Positions 34,874-43,739 of a stretch of DNA of 64,000 bases are shown here, one piece after another (position 1 is the first letter of the stretch; the number at the start of each line of letters is the position of its first letter). Origin of the DNA: Alkalihalophilus pseudofirmus OF4 (GTDB lineage Bacteria; Bacillota; Bacilli; Bacillales; Bacillaceae_D); assembly GCF_000005825.2 (NCBI RefSeq), contig NC_013791.2, positions 2,542,001 through 2,606,000 of the forward strand, read 5' to 3'. The notes under the pieces were generated by a model that was not told the origin of the DNA, did not search any database, and saw only the letters and a list, made by a program, of their open reading frames with translations. Position numbers and translations under genes: made by a program.

Positions 34874-35719
34874 TTATGCTCGTTCTTTTGCTGATTGAAT
34901 CGTATTTTCAAGAAGCATCGTAATTGTCATCGGGCCAACACCGCCAGGTACAGGCGTAATATGAGAAGCTACTTCACGCACTTCATCAAAATCAACATCT
35001 CCGCATAATTTACCATCTTCTCGGTTCATACCAACATCAACAACTACCGCACCTTCTTTGACATCTGAGGCTTTAATCATTTTTGCACGTCCTACTGCTA
35101 CAATCAAAATATCCGCTTGCTTCGTAAAGTTTGCAATGTCATCTGTACGAGAGTGACAGTATGTAACGGTTGCATCTTCATTTAGCAAGAGTTGTCCAAC
35201 AGGCTTACCGACGATATTGCTTCGGCCTACGACTACAACGTGCTTTCCTGCCATTTGAATGTCAGCCTCTTTTAACATTTCTACGATTCCAAATGGCGTG
35301 CATGGTAAGAATGTCTTATCTTTTGTCATCATTCTTCCAATGTTAACGGGGTGAAAACCATCCACATCTTTTTCTGGAGCAATACGTTCAATCACTGCTC
35401 TCTCACTGATTTGTGAAGGCAAGGGCAGCTGGACGAGAATTCCGTCAATATCAGGGTCTTCATTCAGACGATCAATCTCTGCTAATAATACTTCTTCTGG
35501 CGTATCTTCAGGCATCGTCGTGAGGACAGAATGAATACCAATTTGTTCACACGCCTTTTGCTTAGATCGTACGTATGTTTTCGATGCTTGATTGTCACCC
35601 ACTAAAATCACAGCAAGACCTGGCTTAATACCAGCCTCTATAAGTTTTGAAACCTCTTTTTTCATTGTTTCTCTTTTTTTAGCAGCAAGCTCTTTCCCAT
35701 TTAGTAACGCAGCACTCAT
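34874..35719 (-). CDS. folD: Methylenetetrahydrofolate dehydrogenase/cyclohydrolase FolD
   Basis: FolD converts 5,10-methylene-THF to 10-formyl-THF in two steps with NADP. Key parts are [14 protein letters not shown] with the catalytic Lys near residue 54, [10 protein letters not shown], the dinucleotide-binding [12 protein letters not shown] and the C-terminal [10 protein letters not shown]. The ATG at 35717-35719 behind AGGGGAG is chosen over a GTG nine bases earlier (281 residues). It lies between nusB and xseA as in B. subtilis. Confidence 0.96.
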   Translation of the reverse strand: MSAALLNGKELAAKKRETMKKEVSKLIEAGIKPGLAVILVGDNQASKTYVRSKQKACEQIGIHSVLTTMPEDTPEEVLLAEIDRLNEDPDIDGILVQLPLPSQISERAVIERIAPEKDVDGFHPVNIGRMMTKDKTFLPCTPFGIVEMLKEADIQMAGKHVVVVGRSNIVGKPVGQLLLNEDATVTYCHSRTDDIANFTKQADILIVAVGRAKMIKASDVKEGAVVVDVGMNREDGKLCGDVDFDEVREVASHITPVPGGVGPMTITMLLENTIQSAKERA

Positions 35720-35749
35720 GTTTCCCACTCCCCTTACTCATTCATTTAA

Positions 35750-36157
35750 TTATTTTTTTCGATCAAGATTAAGCGTTTCAATAGATTTCGAAAGGACTCC
35801 ATTAACAAAACGTCCTGCTTCTTCTCCGCCAAAAGCTTTTGCTAACTCAATTGCTTCATTAAATGTAACATTGACCGGAATATCTTCTACTTCCAACATT
35901 TCATACATAGCCATACGAATAATGGCGCGATCAACATGCCCCATTCTTGAAATCGTCCAGCCTTCTAAATTAGCTGAAATGGTTTCATCTATCTTTGTTT
36001 TTAGTTCAGTTGTTCCCTGAACTAATTGTGTGAAAAACTCACTCTGCTTCTCATTATCTTCCAATACACTTTCAATTGCACTTTCCATCTCTGAACCGGT
36101 TAAGTCCATTTGATATAATGCTTGGGCTGCTCGTAGTCGTGCCAGTCTTCGATTCAT
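35750..36157 (-). CDS. nusB: Transcription antitermination factor NusB
   Basis: NusB binds boxA RNA with S10 during ribosomal RNA transcription. The all-helical 135-residue protein begins RRLARLRAAQALYQMDLTG and has the conserved VNVTFNEAIELAKAFG and FVNGVL blocks. It appears to head a nusB-folD-xseA-xseB-ispA unit, with a promoter candidate at 36213-36242 and a terminator closing the preceding operon. Confidence 0.95.
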   Translation of the reverse strand: MNRRLARLRAAQALYQMDLTGSEMESAIESVLEDNEKQSEFFTQLVQGTTELKTKIDETISANLEGWTISRMGHVDRAIIRMAMYEMLEVEDIPVNVTFNEAIELAKAFGGEEAGRFVNGVLSKSIETLNLDRKK

Positions 36158-36212
36158 TCAGTTCTTACCCCTTTACCTTATTAATAAAATAAGTCGTTAA
36201 TATGTTGATAAT

Positions 36213-36242
36213 AGCATAACACTTTTTGTGAAAACAGAACAA
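36213..36242 (-). promoter_or_regulatory. Candidate promoter upstream of nusB
   Basis: On the minus strand TTGTTC (plus 36237-36242) and TATGCT (36213-36218) lie 18 bases apart, with TG one base before the -10, an extended -10 pattern. Confidence 0.45.
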
Positions 36243-36332
36243 TATTGAATTTATTCCTCCCTATCCTTCGTTTTCACAATATTCTTTCCTTTATTTTACC
36301 TTTAAATCCAATAGATCATTAAGAAATGAGCA

Positions 36333-36364
36333 AGAGCGGCCAAGATTTGACTCTTGGCCGCTCT
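36333..36364 (-). terminator. Terminator after yqhY
   Basis: A perfect 13-base GC-rich stem (36333-36345 with 36352-36364) with a six-base loop follows the yqhY stop and separates the accB-accC-yqhY unit from nusB. The T-tract beyond is interrupted. Confidence 0.75.
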
Positions 36365-36371
36365 ATACTTC

Positions 36372-36776
36372 TTACGATAATGCTTCTGTATCTATCACTT
36401 CTGTTGTTTCAAATTGAACACCTACTACGTGGACGTTGACCGCTTGCAGATCAATCGCAGTCATTGTTTGCAGCGCTTGTTTAATATTGTGCTGGATAAG
36501 CTTTGCTACTTTAGGTACTTGAACACCGTATGAAATCACAACAGAGACATCCACAGTGATTCCTTCTTCATCAAGCTCGACCTTTACACCTTTACCGTGA
36601 TTTTTGCGGCCAAGCTTTTCGGCTACTCCAGCAGCAAAATTACCACGCATTGTTGCAACACCATCTACCTCAGATGCAGCAATCCCCGCGATAACCTCGA
36701 TCACTTCTGGCGAGATCTCTACTGTACCAAGCTCAGACTTTTGATCTTCTAATTCTAGAATGTGATTTTCATTCAT
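36372..36776 (-). CDS. yqhY: Asp23/Gls24-family protein YqhY
   Basis: A small Asp23-family protein (about 134 residues) with the conserved GTVEISPEVIEVIAGIAASEVDGVATM block and a C-terminal VNVHVVGVQF. In B. subtilis YqhY is encoded with accB-accC and affects acetyl-CoA carboxylase activity; a control role is likely here by the same arrangement. Tandem ATGs at 36779 and 36776 both follow GGAGG; the second has the better spacing (eight bases) and is reported. Confidence 0.9.
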   Translation of the reverse strand: MNENHILELEDQKSELGTVEISPEVIEVIAGIAASEVDGVATMRGNFAAGVAEKLGRKNHGKGVKVELDEEGITVDVSVVISYGVQVPKVAKLIQHNIKQALQTMTAIDLQAVNVHVVGVQFETTEVIDTEALS

Positions 36777-36796
36777 CATACATTCCTCCAAATCCT

Positions 36797-38164
36797 TTAT
36801 TTTGTTACTGCTCTAACTCCCATAACATCATGTTCTTCTAGGAATTTCGTATTAAAGTCGCCCGATACGAAGGTTTCATGATTCAGAAGCTTCAAATGGA
36901 AAGGAATCGTTGTATCGACTCCTTCAATTTCAAACTCAGCTAATGCGCGCTTCATACGGTCAATTGCTTCCTGACGTGTCGCACCATAAGTAATGACTTT
37001 AGCTACCATTGAATCATAAAACGGTGAAATAACATAACCAGGATATACAGCAGAATCGATACGTACACCTAAACCGCCTGGAGCCAGGTAGTTTGTAATT
37101 TTCCCTGGTGAAGGCATAAAGTTTTTAGACGGGTTCTCAGCATTAATACGGCACTCAATTGACCAGCCGTTAAATGTCACTTCTTCTTGAGTGAAAGATA
37201 ATTTTTCTCCGCTTGCTACTTTAATTTGTTCTTTAATTAAGTCAACCCCTGTTACCATCTCAGTCACAGGATGCTCAACTTGGATACGTGTATTCATTTC
37301 CATGAAATAAAACTCGCCCGTATTATGATCAAAGATAAACTCAACTGTTCCTGCACCTGAATAGTTTACTGCTTTTGCAGCTGCTACCGCTGCAGCTCCC
37401 ATCTCAGCACGCTTTTCAGGAGTAATAGCTGGTGAAGGCGTTTCTTCTAACAGCTTTTGAAGACGGCGTTGAATACTGCAATCACGCTCACCTAAGTGAA
37501 CGACGTTTCCATGATTATCAGCAAGAACTTGAATTTCTACATGACGGAAATCTTCAATGTATTTTTCAATATATACTCCTGGGTTACCAAATGCTGTTGC
37601 AGCTTCCTGCTGAGTAATGTTCATCCCTTTTTTCAGTTCTTCTGGAGTGCGAGCTACACGAATACCTTTTCCGCCGCCGCCAGCAGTTGCTTTAATAATA
37701 ACAGGGAAACCAATTTCCTCAGCTACTTTCATGCCAGCTTCTGCATCTTCCACAATACCATCAGAACCAGGAACAATCGGTACTCCTGCTTGGGCCATTG
37801 TTTCACGCGCCACATCTTTTGTTCCCATTTTGTTGATCGCTTGCGGACTTGGTCCAACAAATGTCACTTTACAAGCAGCACAAATTTCAGCGAAGTCTGC
37901 ATTCTCTGCTAAGAATCCGTAACCGGGATGGATAGCATCCGTTTCTGTTAAGGTTGCAATACTCATGATGTTTGTGAAGTTTAAATAACTTTTGTTAGAA
38001 GGTGTCGGTCCAATGCAATACGCTTCATCTGCTAAACGAACATGAAGCGCGTCCTTATCAGCCTCAGAATAAATGGCAACGGTTTCAATACCCATTTCAC
38101 GGGCAGCTCGAATAATTCGAACTGCAATTTCTCCTCGGTTTGCAATTAACAGTTTTTTTATCAT
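36797..38164 (-). CDS. accC: Acetyl-CoA carboxylase, biotin carboxylase subunit
   Basis: AccC carboxylates the biotin on AccB with ATP and bicarbonate, the first half of malonyl-CoA synthesis. The ATP-grasp core shows [14 protein letters not shown] near residue 160, [27 protein letters not shown] reduced to its hallmark ERDCSIQRR near 238, and [16 protein letters not shown] near 285. Length 455 is normal. It sits between accB and yqhY, 20 bases from accB. Confidence 0.97.
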   Translation of the reverse strand: MIKKLLIANRGEIAVRIIRAAREMGIETVAIYSEADKDALHVRLADEAYCIGPTPSNKSYLNFTNIMSIATLTETDAIHPGYGFLAENADFAEICAACKVTFVGPSPQAINKMGTKDVARETMAQAGVPIVPGSDGIVEDAEAGMKVAEEIGFPVIIKATAGGGGKGIRVARTPEELKKGMNITQQEAATAFGNPGVYIEKYIEDFRHVEIQVLADNHGNVVHLGERDCSIQRRLQKLLEETPSPAITPEKRAEMGAAAVAAAKAVNYSGAGTVEFIFDHNTGEFYFMEMNTRIQVEHPVTEMVTGVDLIKEQIKVASGEKLSFTQEEVTFNGWSIECRINAENPSKNFMPSPGKITNYLAPGGLGVRIDSAVYPGYVISPFYDSMVAKVITYGATRQEAIDRMKRALAEFEIEGVDTTIPFHLKLLNHETFVSGDFNTKFLEEHDVMGVRAVTK

Positions 38165-38184
38165 GTTATCCCCACTCCTATAAT

Positions 38185-38688
38185 TTAGCTAGGTTCTACG
38201 ACAAATAATGGTTGACCATATTCAACAAGTTCACCGTTTTGGGCAAGAACTTCAACAATCTTTCCTTTTACTTCAGCTTCAATTTCATTCATTAACTTCA
38301 TCGCTTCAACAATACATACAACAGATTCTTCTTCTACCGTGTCGCCTGATTTCACATAAGGGTCAGAGTCAGGTGATGGAGATGAATAAAATGTTCCTAC
38401 CATTGGTGAAGTAATCGTATGTAAATTTGCATCTGCCGCTTCTGATTTTTCACCTTTTGATGGACTTTCAGCTTTTACAGTTTCAGCTTGTTCTACAGGT
38501 TTGGGAGCCTGTGCCTCTTGTTGTGGAGCTGCAGCTGCAACTGGTGCCGGAGCTGCTTGTACTGCTACTGCCTCTGCTGTTTGTTTCTTCAGAATGATTT
38601 TTGTTCCTTCTTGCTCGAACTTCATTTCATCAAGACTTGATTGGTCCATTGCACGAATTAATTCTTTAATTTCTTGTACCTTTAACAT
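38185..38688 (-). CDS. accB: Biotin carboxyl carrier protein of acetyl-CoA carboxylase
   Basis: AccB carries biotin between the two half-reactions of acetyl-CoA carboxylase. The N-terminal helix region is followed by an Ala/Pro/Gln-rich linker (about 40-90) and the biotinyl domain with the modified Lys in [15 protein letters not shown] near residue 132. AAAAGGAGAG precedes the ATG. It heads accB-accC-yqhY. The leader carries a small GC-rich inverted repeat (about 38712-38728) of unknown role. Confidence 0.96.
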   Translation of the reverse strand: MLKVQEIKELIRAMDQSSLDEMKFEQEGTKIILKKQTAEAVAVQAAPAPVAAAAPQQEAQAPKPVEQAETVKAESPSKGEKSEAADANLHTITSPMVGTFYSSPSPDSDPYVKSGDTVEEESVVCIVEAMKLMNEIEAEVKGKIVEVLAQNGELVEYGQPLFVVEPS

Positions 38689-38854
38689 ATATGTACTCTC
38701 CTTTTCTTACTTACACCCTCCTCTAGGGGGTGAAGCATGATCTTACTAATATAAAATGTATTATATCATAACTTTGAAGCAACTCTCTGTGAAATTCGAC
38801 TTAAAGAATGAATTACGATTGAGATTTGTCTGAATACTATGATTCTAGATAACC

Positions 38855-38889
38855 AAAAAAACTCCTTTATTCATAACAGAATAAAAGAG
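38855..38889 (-). terminator. Terminator of the unknown gene upstream of accB
   Basis: An AT-rich stem (CTC-TTTATTC type arms at 38862-38872 and 38879-38889) is followed by a seven-base T-run on the minus strand (38855-38861). Confidence 0.7.
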
Positions 38890-38898
38890 CTTTTCAAC

Positions 38899-39264
38899 TT
38901 ACTCAGCTGCATCCTCTTGCGCTTGTGTTTCTTCATTTACTAATGCTTCTTTTTTGTATTGACGAAATACAGGGAACTCTGATAAATTCTCAGGAATCTT
39001 CCCGTCTTCAAGCAGAATAATTTTCACAATATCTTTATTTCTCGCCATGTGAAATTTATCGCCGTACTCATTCTCTTGAGTGTATTTTTTTAAATTCTGA
39101 TAATCTTCTTCTTGAATTGAAACTGTATAGGAATGACCATCTTCATTCTCAACATGCTGCTCAAAGCCAATTTCAAATTCAACAATCTGGATATGATCGT
39201 TTTTAAGGTTACGTGTTTGTTCAAGTACCGCCTTGGCACCTTCAGTTAGGTCTGTCCATTCCAT
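38899..39264 (-). CDS. Small soluble acidic protein, unknown function
   Basis: The 121-residue product has mixed helix and strand character and an acidic, Gln/Ala-rich C-terminal tail; no signal, membrane segment or known domain is seen. The frame is open from TTG 39288, but the ATG at 39262-39264 behind GAGGAG is preferred. It stands alone between spoIIIAH and accB with terminators on both sides; in B. subtilis I do not expect a gene here, so it may be lineage-specific. Confidence 0.65.
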   Translation of the reverse strand: MEWTDLTEGAKAVLEQTRNLKNDHIQIVEFEIGFEQHVENEDGHSYTVSIQEEDYQNLKKYTQENEYGDKFHMARNKDIVKIILLEDGKIPENLSEFPVFRQYKKEALVNEETQAQEDAAE

Positions 39265-39391
39265 GGATAAATCGCTCCTCGTATTCAAGTTACATTGTCG
39301 TATTATACCATGTCGCTCCCTCTAATGCACCTCTTTGTCTAACTCGGTTCTTTTTTATCATGGCTTCCCTTTGAGATCACTGGCTTTCATA

Positions 39392-39426
39392 TAAAAAAGG
39401 CATCTGTCCTATATGGACAAACGCCT
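39392..39426 (-). terminator. Terminator of the spoIIIA operon
   Basis: A stem (39398-39409 with 39415-39426, internal mismatches) follows the spoIIIAH stop, with a run of T on the minus strand (39393-39398). Confidence 0.65.
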
Positions 39427-39433
39427 GACTTTT

Positions 39434-40030
39434 TTATTCGTGACTTACTACTACACTTTTTCCGTTGCCTAATTGATCAGCAACCATATCCATAATCTCA
39501 ACCGTTTGTGCCCCTGTTAACTCTTCAGCTTGAACAATGACTTTTACTTCTTGACCTTCTGTCATGACAAGGACATCGTTAAATCCTTTCGTTTTAATTA
39601 ACGTTTCAAGCATTGATTCTTGCTGTGATAGTGCCAAAAGCTCCATGCTTTTTTCATGTGCTTCTACAACTTTTTCTGCTGCCACGTCACCTGCTGCTTG
39701 AATTTTCGTGTACTCTTCTGCCATTCGATCACGGCTTTCTTGCAGTTCTACTCGCATTGTAGCAAAAAGTTCACTTCCACTCATAGCATTCACTTCTGTA
39801 TTCGCTACTTCTTCACCAGTCTCCGCATCAACAGCTTCAAATTCCTCTTCTACATTAACGACCATGTCCTCTGAATCTTCCATACCCTCTTCTGCAGCTT
39901 CCATTTCTTGATTGTCAACAAAAGCAATATCTTCTGATGCAGGACCTGGAGTCATTAAGTAATAAGCAGATAACACCACTATCAAGCTAAGCATTGTTAA
40001 TAACCAAACTGTTTGTTTTTTAAGGACCAT
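39434..40030 (-). CDS. spoIIIAH: Stage III sporulation protein SpoIIIAH
   Basis: SpoIIIAH spans the mother-cell side membrane and its outer domain binds SpoIIQ from the forespore, forming the trans-envelope channel. The 198-residue product has one N-terminal membrane segment (about 7-25), an acidic linker (about 30-75) and a C-terminal ring-building motif domain (about 95-195, with ETLIKTKGFNDVLVM). It is the last gene of the eight-gene operon, two bases after spoIIIAG. Confidence 0.93.
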   Translation of the reverse strand: MVLKKQTVWLLTMLSLIVVLSAYYLMTPGPASEDIAFVDNQEMEAAEEGMEDSEDMVVNVEEEFEAVDAETGEEVANTEVNAMSGSELFATMRVELQESRDRMAEEYTKIQAAGDVAAEKVVEAHEKSMELLALSQQESMLETLIKTKGFNDVLVMTEGQEVKVIVQAEELTGAQTVEIMDMVADQLGNGKSVVVSHE

Positions 40031-40032
40031 TT

Positions 40033-40701
40033 TTATTCCTCCTCCATTTTCTTAGGCATTACTGAAATACGATGTGACGGGACATCTAGAACTCTGCTGA
40101 CAGCTTCAATCACCCATAATTTCACTTGAGCATTTTCAACCCCCTCAGCAACGACCAGTACCCCGCGAATGCTAGGTTTTTCTTTTGAAACTAGAACCGG
40201 TTCTTCTCTATCCCCGCTTCTGACAATAACGAGCTGTTCATCTCTAGTCGTATCATCTACTTTTCTAGTTCCTCCCTCACGATCCGTTTCATCCGTATGC
40301 TGCTCTCTTGCATTGATGTTTTTTTCGTAAACGTTCCTCTCAGATTCAGCGAGATTAATCATGACAGAAACATCACTTAACCCAACAATTTGCTCTAGCG
40401 TGTCACGTAATTGATTCTCATAACGCATCTCGTAATCTTCCATCGAATAAGGTTCTGGCGATGCATTTCGTCCAAATACTTCCGCATCCTCCTCACTTTC
40501 CTTATCATTGAAGACAGGCAAGGATTGTTCTTCATTCATTGGTTGGTTAGTCAGAAGGTTTCCAGCAATCATCAGCGCAATCCCTAAGCATCCTATTAAC
40601 GCAATATAGTGCAGCGGGAGTTTTCGTTTTTTCTGACTGCCGTCCGGCTTTTTCAATAAATGACTTAACCATTGGCTTCCCTTCTGTTCGTCTTGACTCA
40701 T
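40033..40701 (-). CDS. spoIIIAG: Stage III sporulation protein SpoIIIAG
   Basis: SpoIIIAG forms a large ring in the mother cell-forespore channel. The product (222 residues) has a membrane segment near residues 30-48 (LHYIALIGCLGIALMIAG) and an extracellular ring-building domain with DTLEQIVGLSDVSVMINLAES. The frame is open to 40758, but that would overlap spoIIIAF; the ATG at 40699-40701, behind AAGGAGGGG, lies five bases after spoIIIAF and is preferred. Confidence 0.92.
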   Translation of the reverse strand: MSQDEQKGSQWLSHLLKKPDGSQKKRKLPLHYIALIGCLGIALMIAGNLLTNQPMNEEQSLPVFNDKESEEDAEVFGRNASPEPYSMEDYEMRYENQLRDTLEQIVGLSDVSVMINLAESERNVYEKNINAREQHTDETDREGGTRKVDDTTRDEQLVIVRSGDREEPVLVSKEKPSIRGVLVVAEGVENAQVKLWVIEAVSRVLDVPSHRISVMPKKMEEE

Positions 40702-40706
40702 TCTAT

Positions 40707-41342
40707 TTATTCCCCTCCTTCCCACGCTAGCGAAATCATTTCTTCTGGAACTTCCCAATTAGTAGAAAGAAGTCTCCGTACACTTGTGAGATCCCTTGTC
40801 TCTTGTTTCATCTCTTGTGGAACTTGTTTTGACGTATCAATCTTTACAACACTAACCGGAGCTACTGCAGCATCAGCCTCTGTCAGACCTTCATGAGTAT
40901 CTTTCAGATAAACAATGACGGTCTCAATATCCTCAGCAGTTGGTGTCTGATTGACCGACTCCTTCATTTTCACTTCCACTTGCGAGATAACCACTTCATA
41001 CTGATCTCTCAATTCGTCTTTAACTTCTTCTTCTAATTGGACAGCCATCTGTTCTGAAATATATGCACGAAGGCCGAGCTCTATATCACTTTTTTGTAAA
41101 TTTATTTCTTGTTCTATGGAACTTTCCAGCTGATGGGATTGTTGAGTGATTGAAATCAGCCACTGATCCACATCTTTTGTTATTAATGAAAGGATTGGCT
41201 GCAGGATCATTACAAGTAAAAGAAGGCCGACTACCATCTTTACATATTTTTGCAGAACTGAATTTGGAATCATTAACTCAAGAATGGTAGCTAATAAAAT
41301 GAGGAGGATAATATTTGTAATCCAATCTGTTAGAAAACCCAC
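40707..41342 (-). CDS. spoIIIAF: Stage III sporulation protein SpoIIIAF
   Basis: A component of the SpoIIIA channel complex. The 211 residues begin with two adjacent membrane helices (about 7-25 and 33-52) followed by a soluble ring-building-like domain of mixed character. Position between spoIIIAE and spoIIIAG and the hydrophobicity pattern identify it. Confidence 0.92.
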   Translation of the reverse strand: MGFLTDWITNIILLILLATILELMIPNSVLQKYVKMVVGLLLLVMILQPILSLITKDVDQWLISITQQSHQLESSIEQEINLQKSDIELGLRAYISEQMAVQLEEEVKDELRDQYEVVISQVEVKMKESVNQTPTAEDIETVIVYLKDTHEGLTEADAAVAPVSVVKIDTSKQVPQEMKQETRDLTSVRRLLSTNWEVPEEMISLAWEGGE

Positions 41343-41357
41343 TTTATCTCCCCCTTA

Positions 41358-42542
41358 CTACCTGATCATAAAGGATAAATTTCCAGCAGCTACCATGATT
41401 GTAATAGCGAGAAAAAACATTAAACAAACAATCGCTAGTGCAGCAAAAACATAAATGACTGCTTTTCCAATAATCGATAAACATTCAATAATCGGTCCCC
41501 CGCCTAATGGCTGTAATATGGCTGCTGAAAGATTAAATATGATAGCGATAGAGAGAATTTTGATCGCTGGAAAGGCACACAGCATCAGTAATATAACAAG
41601 CCCTGCAATGCCTACCGTATTCTTAAGCAAGAGGGAAGCACTCATCACTGTATCAGCTGCATCTGTGAACATCCTCCCGATGACCGGCACAAAATTCCCT
41701 GCAATAAACTTAGCTGTTCTGACAGTAATTCCATCAGCTACAGCCGTTGAAGCTCCCTGTACCGATATGACGCCAAGAAAGACTGTAAGAAAAATTCCAA
41801 GTGCCCCGACTGCAATGGTTCGTAAGAAATTTGCAAGCTTTGTTACTTTATAATGATCAGTGAGCGTACTGACGATAGCCAGGACGGCTGATAAAAACAA
41901 TAAGGGCAGCACGATATATTGAATTAAAAGTCCGCTTGTATGGACGAGAAAGATAATCAGCGGGTGAAATAAAGCAGCTGATGTAATCGAACCGACAGCC
42001 GCCATAATCGCCAGAAGTAAAGGAAGCAGGGCAATCATAAAGTGAATCATGTTGTTTATTGCATCTTGGGCATAAGAGATGGCCACATGGAAACTATTTA
42101 AGGCAATGATCATCAGCACCATATAAGTAATCGCATAGGCAACTTTTGAAACCGTATGCTGTTCAAATGCATTCTGAAGAGATTGCAAGATCATACAAAA
42201 TACCGTAAGCAGAATCAGTGTGCCTAACAGCTTTCCATTTACGATCAATTCATGCATCAAATACCTGACAAACCCAATTCCCCACTCTTTAAAAGAGAAC
42301 TGCTTGTCTCCTTTAATAAACTCTAGAAAACTACCCTTTTGACTTTCTGGTAAAAAACCTCCGTATTCAGTTGAGATCTCCTCCCAATAAGCATGGATCT
42401 CATCGAGCTGTAAGTTCTCTAGCTGCCTTTCAACAAAGGTTTCTTCTTGGCCCGGTTCAATTACTCCGGATTCAGCACTGACAGGGGCAGTCAGTCCATA
42501 TAAGAGGGTGAGAAAAAGGAAAATGATTATGACTCGCTTCAA
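41358..42542 (-). CDS. spoIIIAE: Stage III sporulation protein SpoIIIAE
   Basis: This large polytopic membrane protein of the SpoIIIA complex has an N-terminal cleavable-type signal (to about residue 23, APVSAES) and about seven further membrane helices. It carries the conserved FVRYLMHELIVNGKLLG and AGNFVPVIGRMFTDAADTV blocks. Length 394 matches the family. It is likely part of the channel's membrane base. Confidence 0.94.
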   Translation of the reverse strand: MKRVIIIFLFLTLLYGLTAPVSAESGVIEPGQEETFVERQLENLQLDEIHAYWEEISTEYGGFLPESQKGSFLEFIKGDKQFSFKEWGIGFVRYLMHELIVNGKLLGTLILLTVFCMILQSLQNAFEQHTVSKVAYAITYMVLMIIALNSFHVAISYAQDAINNMIHFMIALLPLLLAIMAAVGSITSAALFHPLIIFLVHTSGLLIQYIVLPLLFLSAVLAIVSTLTDHYKVTKLANFLRTIAVGALGIFLTVFLGVISVQGASTAVADGITVRTAKFIAGNFVPVIGRMFTDAADTVMSASLLLKNTVGIAGLVILLMLCAFPAIKILSIAIIFNLSAAILQPLGGGPIIECLSIIGKAVIYVFAALAIVCLMFFLAITIMVAAGNLSFMIR

Positions 42543-42585
42543 TCCTCACCCCTCCCTTCATTATTTTTCATTTGTTATCCTGATT

Positions 42586-42978
42586 TTATGAGGTTGGCAG
42601 TAAAGCAAGCACCATTTCTATAACAGCGGTTAAAATAGGAATCGCCATCACTAAGATTAAAATCTTTCCAGCAAGTTCAATCTTTGTAGCAATTGCAGCT
42701 TGTCCGGCATCCTTAGCAATTTGTGCTCCAAATTCAGCGATATAAGCAATGCCGATTATTTTTAAAATGGTTTGCAAATACACCATATTAATATTTGCAT
42801 TTCGTGCTATGGACTCTAGCATTTCAATAATTTTTGTAATCTCATCAACTAAAAAGATAAATATAATAACGCCTACAAATACCGTTAATAAGAAGGCAAA
42901 CATCGGTTTTTGTTCTTTCACTACAAGGGCAAGGAAGGTTGCGATCAGTCCTAGACCCACTATTTGTATAATGTCAAT
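42586..42978 (-). CDS. spoIIIAD: Stage III sporulation protein SpoIIIAD, probable ATT start
   Basis: A small polytopic membrane protein of the SpoIIIA complex (AC/AD type, about four helices). The first standard start codon, GTG at 42958-42960, would cut off the conserved DIIQIV residues seen at the N-terminus of B. subtilis SpoIIIAD. Between the in-frame stop of spoIIIAC and that GTG no ATG, GTG or TTG exists in frame; an ATT at 42976-42978 lies nine bases after AAGGGGGG and would give MDIIQIVGLGL. ATT initiation is therefore proposed; if wrong, the start is 42960. The rest (EFGAQIAKDAGQAAIATKIELAGK) is highly family-like. Confidence 0.85.
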   Translation of the reverse strand: MDIIQIVGLGLIATFLALVVKEQKPMFAFLLTVFVGVIIFIFLVDEITKIIEMLESIARNANINMVYLQTILKIIGIAYIAEFGAQIAKDAGQAAIATKIELAGKILILVMAIPILTAVIEMVLALLPTS

Positions 42979-42993
42979 CGCAACGCACCCCCC

Positions 42994-43197
42994 TTAACCT
43001 TGAAACAAAAAAACAGTCCTGATTTTTTGAAATAAATCATCTACAATTGTCGCTACCATATATAAAACGACGACAAACCCTATTAATGTAACCCAGTGAG
43101 CCCAGTCCTCCTTTCCCATTTGTTTTAATACCGTATGAATCATAGCGACCACAATACCTATGCCAGCGATTTGAAAAATCGTGTTCACATCATACAC
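42994..43197 (-). CDS. spoIIIAC: Stage III sporulation protein SpoIIIAC
   Basis: The 67-residue protein has two membrane helices (about 8-25 and 35-52), with TIFQIAGIGIVVAMIHTVLK in the first region. The size is that of the family. It sits between spoIIIAB and spoIIIAD and is homologous to the first half of SpoIIIAD. Confidence 0.94.
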   Translation of the reverse strand: MYDVNTIFQIAGIGIVVAMIHTVLKQMGKEDWAHWVTLIGFVVVLYMVATIVDDLFQKIRTVFLFQG

Positions 43198-43226
43198 GAT
43201 GTTCTCCTCCTCCTATAACGCTACTT

Positions 43227-43739
43227 CTACATCAGTAAAATAACGATTAATAATCCAGTTAAAAATCCTAAGCTTTTCACCATCCGTTCATAACGATGTT
43301 GACGATCTCTTGCTTCGCCTTCCTCTCTTTCTAGGTGGGCGAGTGTCATTTTTATTTGTTTCTCCTGCTGGCTGCGGTCATGCTGGCCTAGCGTTTGACC
43401 AAATTGTTTCAATATCTCCTTCTCGCTTTCTAAAAGTGAGGTTAGGGACCACATTTCAGCTATACTCTCATCCCAAGCAGCATAAGCAGGCAGCTCTGTA
43501 TGACGCAGCTTGTATGAAAAATACTCGAATAAGTAAGAGATGGGCTTTGGTGTTTGTTTAGCTAAATTATGTGAAGCCTCTGCAAGCGGTGTTAAACCGA
43601 ATAAAATTTCTGCTTCTAATGCTTGAATTGCTACCTTTAACGTCCTGAGCTGTCTTGGCCGCTCATTTAATCTTCTAGCAAGCTCAAACCCAACCGCTGT
43701 TGTCACAAGGATAATAAGCAGCGCTCCAAATAATTTCAT
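43227..43739 (-). CDS. spoIIIAB: Stage III sporulation protein SpoIIIAB
   Basis: This 170-residue protein has an N-terminal membrane helix, a helical soluble body (ARRLNERPRQLRTLKVAIQALEAEI) and a C-terminal membrane helix (SLGFLTGLLIVILLM). It is thought to work with the ATPase SpoIIIAA. Its start overlaps the spoIIIAA stop by four bases. Confidence 0.93.
   Translation of the reverse strand: MKLFGALLIILVTTAVGFELARRLNERPRQLRTLKVAIQALEAEILFGLTPLAEASHNLAKQTPKPISYLFEYFSYKLRHTELPAYAAWDESIAEMWSLTSLLESEKEILKQFGQTLGQHDRSQQEKQIKMTLAHLEREEGEARDRQHRYERMVKSLGFLTGLLIVILLM

Noticed and set aside
35592-36020. A 142-codon plus-strand open frame across folD and nusB
   Set aside because: It runs antisense through two conserved genes and their junction; it has no start signal.
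37496-37912. A 138-codon plus-strand open frame opposite accC
   Set aside because: It is Phe/Cys/Ser-rich antisense to highly conserved codons, without a ribosome site.
38700-38800. A promoter for accB with TATAAT near 38760
   Set aside because: The -10-like TATAAT on the minus strand has no acceptable -35 at 16-18 bases, so it was not listed.
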